From contig SKXS01000123.1 in assembly GCA_007128345.1 (NCBI GenBank), positions 1-18,990 of the forward strand: 18,990 nucleotides of DNA, read 5' to 3'. A program made the position numbers and the translations under genes. This stretch comes from Spirochaetia bacterium. GTDB taxonomy: Bacteria; Spirochaetota; Spirochaetia; PWKH01. The notes below the pieces were generated by a model. That model was given only the letters and a program-made list of their open reading frames with translations, was not told the origin of the DNA and made no database searches. Within the stretch, counting starts at the first letter, position 1. Every line of letters starts with the position of its first letter. Below, piece after piece: positions 15,091-18,990 of this stretch.

Positions 15091-16134
15091 ATGTCTAAAT
15101 ATGCTCTGAGATCACTATTGACCGCGCTGTTTTTCCATGCTGCACTGCAGGTTCTAGGTACCGGATGTTCTTTCCCAGCGGATTATCGTGTGCTGTTATC
15201 CGGTGATACGGTACCTCCACGGTTTGTATCAGCGGCTGCAGTTGATGTATCGTCATTACTTCTGCTGTTCGACAAATCTGTTTCTACCAGTAAAGAAAAA
15301 CTGTTCATTGAAGCTGATCACCGGATAACAGACATCACTCTCGACGGAAGTCAGATCATGCTGCACATTGATCCTCCTATACCGCCTGGTGAACGCCGCA
15401 CGGTATCCGGCTATTTCGAGGATGCTGACAGCAACCGCCTGCACTTGATCACAGCGGTCTACGGATTCAACCCCAATACAGCCCGCCTGATCATCAATGA
15501 ATTCACCACCAGAGGATCAGCAAACCACCCTGACCGAATCGAACTGCTGGTAACAACAGGGGGATGTACGGCGGGGATAACCCTATACGACGGGACAAAG
15601 CAGGACTATAGGCAGATCAAGATATTACCGCCGTTGGAAGTGAATCCAGGCGATTACATCATTGTCCACTGCAGAGAGCTGGATCCTCCCCACCCTGACG
15701 AAGCAGAAGACCGGGCTGCAGCATCCGTACCCGGCACTCATGATGAGGCCTGGGATGTATGGATCCAAGGCGGCATCGGGCTCTCAGGAAACAATGGCGT
15801 GATAACCCTCTATGATTCACCTTCGGGAGATCTGATGGACGGGCTATTCTACAGCGACAGGACTTCTGATTCCGATGAACGCTATCGCGGGTTCGGTTCA
15901 TCATCCATGCTCAAGCGTACAGCATTCCTCTGCATGGAGGGCGGGTGGGATGCAGACCATGAGACAGTCAGACCCGAAGACGGGGTGCCGTCAACCTATT
16001 CAACGGCTACCAGATCCATGAGCAGGCTTCCGGGATCCTATACAAGAACTCGTGATGATTGGATCATAGTTCCAACACGAGGATCAACCTTCGGGTACGA
16101 GAATAAAACGGAAGCATACATACCGGAACCTTAG
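15091..16134 (+). CDS. Predicted lipoprotein with Ig-like and lamin-tail-type (LTD) domains
   Basis: 347 aa. A basic N-terminus (MSKYALR), a hydrophobic core and VLGTGC give a lipoprotein-type signal with modification expected at C26; the lipobox is relaxed (Gly at -3), as often in spirochaetes. Residues about 40-125 resemble a bacterial Ig-like repeat (PPRFVSAAAVDVSSLLLLF to VSGYFEDADSNRL). Residues about 133-340 look like an LTD domain: ARLIINEFTTRGS, IELLV, the long beta-rich section with LSGNNGVITLYDS, and the closing RDDWIIVPTRGSTFGYEN. LTD proteins of bacteria are often surface-exposed, and some are tied to nucleases; no nuclease motif is seen here. ATG at 15091 with AAGGAGG upstream. 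It stands alone on the plus strand between glmS and trx, so it is probably monocistronic. Confidence 0.85.
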   Translation: MSKYALRSLLTALFFHAALQVLGTGCSFPADYRVLLSGDTVPPRFVSAAAVDVSSLLLLFDKSVSTSKEKLFIEADHRITDITLDGSQIMLHIDPPIPPGERRTVSGYFEDADSNRLHLITAVYGFNPNTARLIINEFTTRGSANHPDRIELLVTTGGCTAGITLYDGTKQDYRQIKILPPLEVNPGDYIIVHCRELDPPHPDEAEDRAAASVPGTHDEAWDVWIQGGIGLSGNNGVITLYDSPSGDLMDGLFYSDRTSDSDERYRGFGSSSMLKRTAFLCMEGGWDADHETVRPEDGVPSTYSTATRSMSRLPGSYTRTRDDWIIVPTRGSTFGYENKTEAYIPEP

Positions 16135-16153
16135 CCGCCGGTACGTAAGGTTC
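16126..16153. terminator. Hairpin at convergent gene ends (possible bidirectional terminator)
   Basis: An 8-bp perfect inverted repeat (GAACCTTA, 16126-16133; TAAGGTTC, 16146-16153) has a 12-nt GC-rich loop. The left arm contains most of the lipoprotein stop codon (TAG 16132-16134) and the right arm ends 3 bp before the thioredoxin stop. No U-tract follows on either strand. Confidence 0.45.
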
Positions 16154-16156
16154 AGA

Positions 16157-16480
16157 TCAGATGAACTGGCTGATAAGTTCTTCTATAGCTTTCTTTGATC
16201 CCGCGCCGACACGGTGCTTCACAGGCTTTCCATCCTTGAAGATAATAAGGGTGGGTATGCTTACGATATTGTACTGAGATGCAACATCGCCCGATTCATC
16301 AACATTGAGCTTCGCAACCTTTATCTTGTCGCTGTAGTCCTTTGCAATTGACTCAATAATCGGGCCTAAAATCTTGCATGGCATGCACCAGTCCGCCCAA
16401 AAATCAACGAGGACTGGTTTGTCCGACTTGAGAACCTCTTCTGAAAAATTACTGCTGGTTACCGTGACTTCTGCACTCAT
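16157..16480 (-). CDS. trxA: Thioredoxin (WCMPC active site)
   Basis: 107-aa classic single-domain thioredoxin, a cytoplasmic dithiol reductant for ribonucleotide reductase, peroxiredoxins and other targets. The active site is FWADWCMPCK with C32 and C35; Met replaces the usual Gly of WCGPC. The buried aspartate D26 (VDFW) and the cis-proline in SIPTLIIF are present, as is the C-terminal GAGSKKAIEELI helix. ATG at 16480 follows GAGGAG. The upstream interval 16481-16540 is very AT-rich and probably holds its promoter; TTTTCA-N17-TATATT is one possible match on the minus strand. An ssb terminator separates it from ssb, so the two genes are likely separate units. Confidence 0.95.
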   Translation of the reverse strand: MSAEVTVTSSNFSEEVLKSDKPVLVDFWADWCMPCKILGPIIESIAKDYSDKIKVAKLNVDESGDVASQYNIVSIPTLIIFKDGKPVKHRVGAGSKKAIEELISQFI

Positions 16481-16544
16481 TCCTATCTCCTCACAGGTTT
16501 AGCTGTATTTATAATAAATAATATAAGGAGAAATGGAATGAATG

Positions 16545-16578
16545 AAAAGGGGCAGGACCTATATTTCAGATCCTGCCC
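16545..16578 (-). terminator. Rho-independent terminator of ssb
   Basis: In the minus-strand transcript GGGCAGGATC (16578-16569) pairs with GGTCCTGCCC (16559-16550), 10 bp with one G-U and a 9-nt loop, and is followed by CTTTT. It starts 7 nt after the ssb stop codon. This is the clearest intrinsic terminator in the window. Confidence 0.85.
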
Positions 16579-16584
16579 TCAGAA

Positions 16585-16959
16585 TTATGCCTCAGCAGAT
16601 GCTGCCTCATCCTCGGTCTCTCTTGCTTTTCTGCCGTGACGTCCAAACTCTACATGCTCTGCAACGATGACCACCCGTTCACGTTTTGTGCCATCCCCAG
16701 CTTCCCAGCGTTCCTGCTTCAGCCTGCCAATGACCCGTACTTCCCTGCCCTTCTTCAGGTAGTTCATACAGGCTGATGCTCTATCTCCCCAGATTTCTAT
16801 CTGGAAGAAGTTCACTTCTTCCTGGGGAACCTGGTTTACCTTGTAGTATCGGTTCGTTGCAAGGGTAAACTTACACAGCAGAGATCCGCTTGCTGTGGTA
16901 ATGGATTCCGGATCATGCGTCAGGTTCCCTTCCACCAGTACAGAATTTAAGTTTGTCAT
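16585..16959 (-). CDS. ssb: Single-stranded DNA-binding protein
   Basis: 124-aa OB-fold SSB used in replication and repair. The OB core is clear: NSVLVEGNLTHDPE, LCKFTLATNRYY, EVNFFQIEIWGDRASACMNYLKKGREVRVIGRLKQERW and VVIVAEHVEF. The C-terminus after the OB domain is very short (about 18 residues), acidic and Ala/Glu-rich, ending DEAASAEA, and it lacks the usual DDDIPF-type tip that recruits partner proteins. ATG at 16959 is chosen for the AAAGGAG site 6 nt before it and because MTNLNSVLVEGNL begins the OB fold; the longer frame to 17001 adds only leader sequence. It has its own terminator and is divergent from the UMP kinase gene. Confidence 0.94.
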   Translation of the reverse strand: MTNLNSVLVEGNLTHDPESITTASGSLLCKFTLATNRYYKVNQVPQEEVNFFQIEIWGDRASACMNYLKKGREVRVIGRLKQERWEAGDGTKRERVVIVAEHVEFGRHGRKARETEDEAASAEA

Positions 16960-17028
16960 ATTCGCTCCTTTGTTTATGCTCATACTTGTAATATGCCGCA
17001 AGGAGATCTTTTTGATTCATTTTTCAGC

Positions 17029-17057
17029 TTGTTCGTATTGTTTTTTTTAAGTATGCT
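17029..17057 (+). promoter_or_regulatory. Candidate promoter of the UMP kinase gene
   Basis: TTGTTC (17029-17034) and TATGCT (17052-17057) lie 17 bp apart, with a run of eight or more T in the spacer. Transcription near 17064 would include the GGAGGA ribosome site (17077-17082) before ATG 17088. Confidence 0.5.
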
Positions 17058-17087
17058 GGTTTTCATATAGTGCATTGGAGGATTTCC

Positions 17088-17789
17088 ATGGCCCATGTAA
17101 CGGTTCTCTCACTTGGCGGCTCCATTATCGTACCCGGGGCTGTAGATGTATCATTCATCTCATCATTCGCTGCATTAATTAGGAAGTATCTGGCCGGATC
17201 AGATGACAGCCGGCTTATCATAGTCACCGGAGGAGGATCAACAGCCCGCATATACCAGCAGGCATACCGGAAGATCGCGAGTGAAGTCAGTTCATACGAA
17301 CAGGATCTTATCGGTATCTCAGCTACCCGGCTGAACGCGCAGCTCATGCGGTCAGTGCTCCTCGATCTCTGCCCTACAGATATTGTCACTGACCCTACTG
17401 CAGATTTCTTATTTGACGGAAGGGTGCTCATCGCAGCAGGATGGAAGCCGGGATTTTCTACTGACAAGGATGCAGTAGTGCTGGCTGAACGGTTCGGCGC
17501 TGAGCAGGTAGTCAATTTGTCGAATATCAGCAAGGTATATACGGCTGATCCCAAAGTTGACCCTGCTGCAGAACCGGTGGACCACATGGGATGGAAGGAG
17601 TTCCGTGCAATGGTAGGTGACGAATGGGAGCCGGGAAAGAATGTGCCCTTTGATCCGATTGCCGCCAAGCGGGCATCTGAAATCGGTCTCCAGGTGATCT
17701 GCGCAGGCGGTACTGATATTGAGAATACCATGGCCATTCTTGAAGGAAGGCCTTTCATCGGGACAACAATCGGACCCGAGTGGGAGTAG
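17088..17789 (+). CDS. pyrH: UMP kinase, archaeal-type
   Basis: 233-aa amino-acid-kinase-fold protein that phosphorylates UMP to UDP. Visible: the N-terminal VTVLSLGGSIIVPG phosphate loop, LIIVTGGGSTARIYQ, GWKPGFSTDKDAVVLAE, VVNLSNISKVYTADPK and a C-terminal block reading PFDPIAAKRASEIGLQV, then DIENTMAILEGRPFIGTTI. The last block follows the archaeal UMP kinase pattern (FDPLGAK, DLENLKNAI, GKPFIGTVI) rather than the bacterial one, where an MDATAF-type segment is expected. ATG at 17088 has GGAGGA 5 nt upstream; the GTG at 17070 is inside the leader. It ends 3 bp before the convergent radical SAM gene. Another amino-acid kinase of the family is possible but less likely. Confidence 0.88.
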   Translation: MAHVTVLSLGGSIIVPGAVDVSFISSFAALIRKYLAGSDDSRLIIVTGGGSTARIYQQAYRKIASEVSSYEQDLIGISATRLNAQLMRSVLLDLCPTDIVTDPTADFLFDGRVLIAAGWKPGFSTDKDAVVLAERFGAEQVVNLSNISKVYTADPKVDPAAEPVDHMGWKEFRAMVGDEWEPGKNVPFDPIAAKRASEIGLQVICAGGTDIENTMAILEGRPFIGTTIGPEWE

Positions 17790-17792
17790 CTG

Positions 17793-18728
17793 CTAAGAAC
17801 CGAGAAAGCCGCTTTTCCAGTGCCACACGGGAGATGAATATTCCTGAGGGAATGGATTTACCTGAGAAAAATCAGGGAGCCATGCATCGTCCTGCGTCAC
17901 TTCCTGAATGAAGCCGTCTTCTATTGCATACTCTTCCAGCGCTTTGATGACCGATGTCTCCATATCTCCTGCAGGAGCAGTCCTGTCCCATGGATTGATA
18001 AACTGGAGCATGACTGAGAGAAGGGCATGATCCTTGAACTTTTCAGCAAACCAAGCGAGCACTTCCCAGGTTGCATCCATTTCTCCAGGCACTAACAGAT
18101 GCCGGATGATCACTCCCTGAAGAAGCCTGTTTCTTTCATACTGAATCGGTTTCTGTTCCACAATCCAAGGGATTACCCCGGTTACGGCATCCACGTAGGA
18201 CGGACTACCGCAGTATTGAGCGGCTATGCGCCTGTCCAATGTCTTTATATCTATAAGATAGATATCTATGAACGGATTAATATGCTCAAGTATTTCCGTC
18301 CTTTCGTATCCTGACGAATTCCACACTATCGGTATGGAGAGTCCCTGTTCCTCAGCCATGGATATCCCTTGGATAATTGCAGGAATCTGATGTGTGCCGG
18401 TTACCAGGTTAATATTTTCCGCTCCCCGTTTCTGGAGTTCAAGGCAGATCATGACAAACTCATCTGTAGATACAGTGACTCCCATATATGAAGCAGCATG
18501 GGAGAGCTGCCAGTTCTGGCAGTATCCGCACTGAAGCGTACACCCGGTAAAGAAAATGGTTCCAGAGCCTTTTTCTCCACTGATTGGGGGCTCCTCTCCA
18601 CGATGGAGCACCGCAGAAGCCATGGAGATACCGGTGCCGGTACCGCAGAAGCCGAGCGAACCGGATAGCCGGTCCGTGCCGCACAACTTTGGGCACAGTC
18701 GGCATGGGGAGTAGAGTTTATCAATCAT
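17793..18728 (-). CDS. Radical SAM protein, PflX-like (COG1313 type)
   Basis: 311-aa radical S-adenosylmethionine protein. The cluster motif is C63-TLQ-C67-GY-C70 in FFTGCTLQCGYCQNWQLS, after an N-terminal cysteine set C9, C12, C16 and C28 (CRLCPKLC to GFCG) that may bind zinc or a second cluster. This layout resembles putative pyruvate-formate-lyase-activating-like proteins of the PflX group, whose substrate is unknown. Downstream come IVWNSSGYE, IDIYLIDIKTLD and RHLLVPGEMDAT of the partial TIM barrel. ATG at 18728 has no obvious Shine-Dalgarno; it starts 36 bp after the DUF2147 gene on the same strand, so cotranscription, or a weak start close to ATG, are both possible. No pyruvate formate-lyase is seen in the window. 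Confidence 0.9.
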   Translation of the reverse strand: MIDKLYSPCRLCPKLCGTDRLSGSLGFCGTGTGISMASAVLHRGEEPPISGEKGSGTIFFTGCTLQCGYCQNWQLSHAASYMGVTVSTDEFVMICLELQKRGAENINLVTGTHQIPAIIQGISMAEEQGLSIPIVWNSSGYERTEILEHINPFIDIYLIDIKTLDRRIAAQYCGSPSYVDAVTGVIPWIVEQKPIQYERNRLLQGVIIRHLLVPGEMDATWEVLAWFAEKFKDHALLSVMLQFINPWDRTAPAGDMETSVIKALEEYAIEDGFIQEVTQDDAWLPDFSQVNPFPQEYSSPVWHWKSGFLGS

Positions 18729-18764
18729 GGGATATAATGCTGCAGCACATAAAGCATATCAGAG

Positions 18765-18990
18765 TCAGTTTACGTGAGCCTGAACCTCAGCCAGCGATGA
18801 CTTTTCCCAGTACTGGGAGCGGCTGAAAATGAGAACCTTCCCCTTCACTTCCAGGGTATCCACCATGTACTTCCTTCCATCGGCAGGGTGGAATATTATC
18901 TCACTTGTGTAGCGTCTGCCATCATTCGGATCTATGATGTATCCCCTCCTCCAACGGCCTTCAGACCGCTGAGTAAGGTTGTATATCCAC
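18765..18990 (-). CDS. DUF2147-like protein (C-terminal part; start beyond window)
   Basis: The minus-strand frame is open from the window edge to a TGA at 18767-18765, giving 74 residues with no start codon inside. The sequence includes GYIIDPNDGRRYTSEIIF, a break, then KYMVDTLEVKGKVLIFSRSQYW. The order (D-P-x-D/N-G-x-x-Y, a short beta hairpin, then a strand and a polar-aromatic end) fits the C-terminal part of DUF2147 domains, small secreted beta-barrel-like proteins common in spirochaetes and other Gram-negative bacteria; function unknown. A signal peptide, if any, would lie outside the window. The stop is 36 bp before the radical SAM start. Confidence 0.7.
   Translation of the reverse strand, partial: WIYNLTQRSEGRWRRGYIIDPNDGRRYTSEIIFHPADGRKYMVDTLEVKGKVLIFSRSQYWEKSSLAEVQAHVN

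Noticed and set aside
17021..17050. T-rich tract before the UMP kinase gene as a terminator
   Set aside because: No stem precedes it on the plus strand, and it sits between good -35 and -10 boxes, so it is read as promoter spacer.
1..18990. CRISPR array, tRNA, rRNA, transposase, integrase or toxin-antitoxin pair
   Set aside because: No regularly spaced repeats, cloverleaf sequences or matching protein motifs were seen in any intergenic interval or frame.

Overview
This 19 kb window is a dense bacterial chromosome segment of roughly 50% GC or slightly above. It carries 18 recognisable protein genes (two cut by the window edges) and no tRNA, rRNA, insertion sequence, phage gene or CRISPR array that I can see. 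The best guess for the source is an anaerobic spirochaete (Spirochaetota, Treponema/Spirochaeta-like). That is inferred from a lipoprotein with a lamin-tail-type domain and a relaxed lipobox, a DUF2147 protein, a long divergent PRPP synthetase, an archaeal-type UMP kinase, an AOR-family oxidoreductase and a stand-alone REC-HD-GYP regulator. I am fairly confident of an anaerobic lifestyle and only moderately confident of the phylum.

Layout. (1) 1-1880, plus strand: the end of argB and all of argD, two arginine-pathway genes in one transcript. (2) 5699 down to 1886, minus strand: a tightly overlapping four-gene operon. It encodes a serine-racemase/threonine-dehydratase-like PLP enzyme, a four-cluster polyferredoxin, an aldehyde:ferredoxin oxidoreductase (AOR) family tungsten/molybdenum enzyme and a nitroreductase-fold flavoprotein. 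(3) 5788-8755, plus strand, divergent from (2) across only 88 bp: an SCP2-like small protein, an iron-alcohol-dehydrogenase homologue that has lost all its metal ligands, and an intact iron-type alcohol dehydrogenase. (4) 8783-10169, plus strand: an orphan HPt protein and a REC-HD-GYP response regulator, probably with their own promoter inside the end of the ADH gene. (5) 15019 down to 10193, minus strand: glmS, argH (with a hairpin-rich leader) and a PRPP synthetase. (6) 15091-18990: a secreted lipoprotein (plus), thioredoxin and SSB (minus), an archaeal-type UMP kinase (plus), a PflX-like radical SAM protein and the end of a DUF2147 protein (minus).

The most interesting part is 1886-8755. 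Two compact operons fire back-to-back from promoters whose -35 boxes lie 5 bp apart. One operon could make a 2-oxoacid from a hydroxy-amino acid and oxidise an aldehyde to an acid while reducing ferredoxin. The other encodes an alcohol dehydrogenase paired with an apparent pseudoenzyme. Read together they look like an amino-acid or aldehyde fermentation module with a built-in either/or switch; this functional link is inference. Two minus-strand genes (the PLP enzyme and the PRPP synthetase) have no convincing Shine-Dalgarno sequence and place the -10 box exactly 6 nt before ATG, which suggests leaderless mRNAs.

No gene-free stretch exceeds 300 bases. The longest, 12905-13132 (228 bp), holds a strong hairpin after glmS and the structured argH leader.
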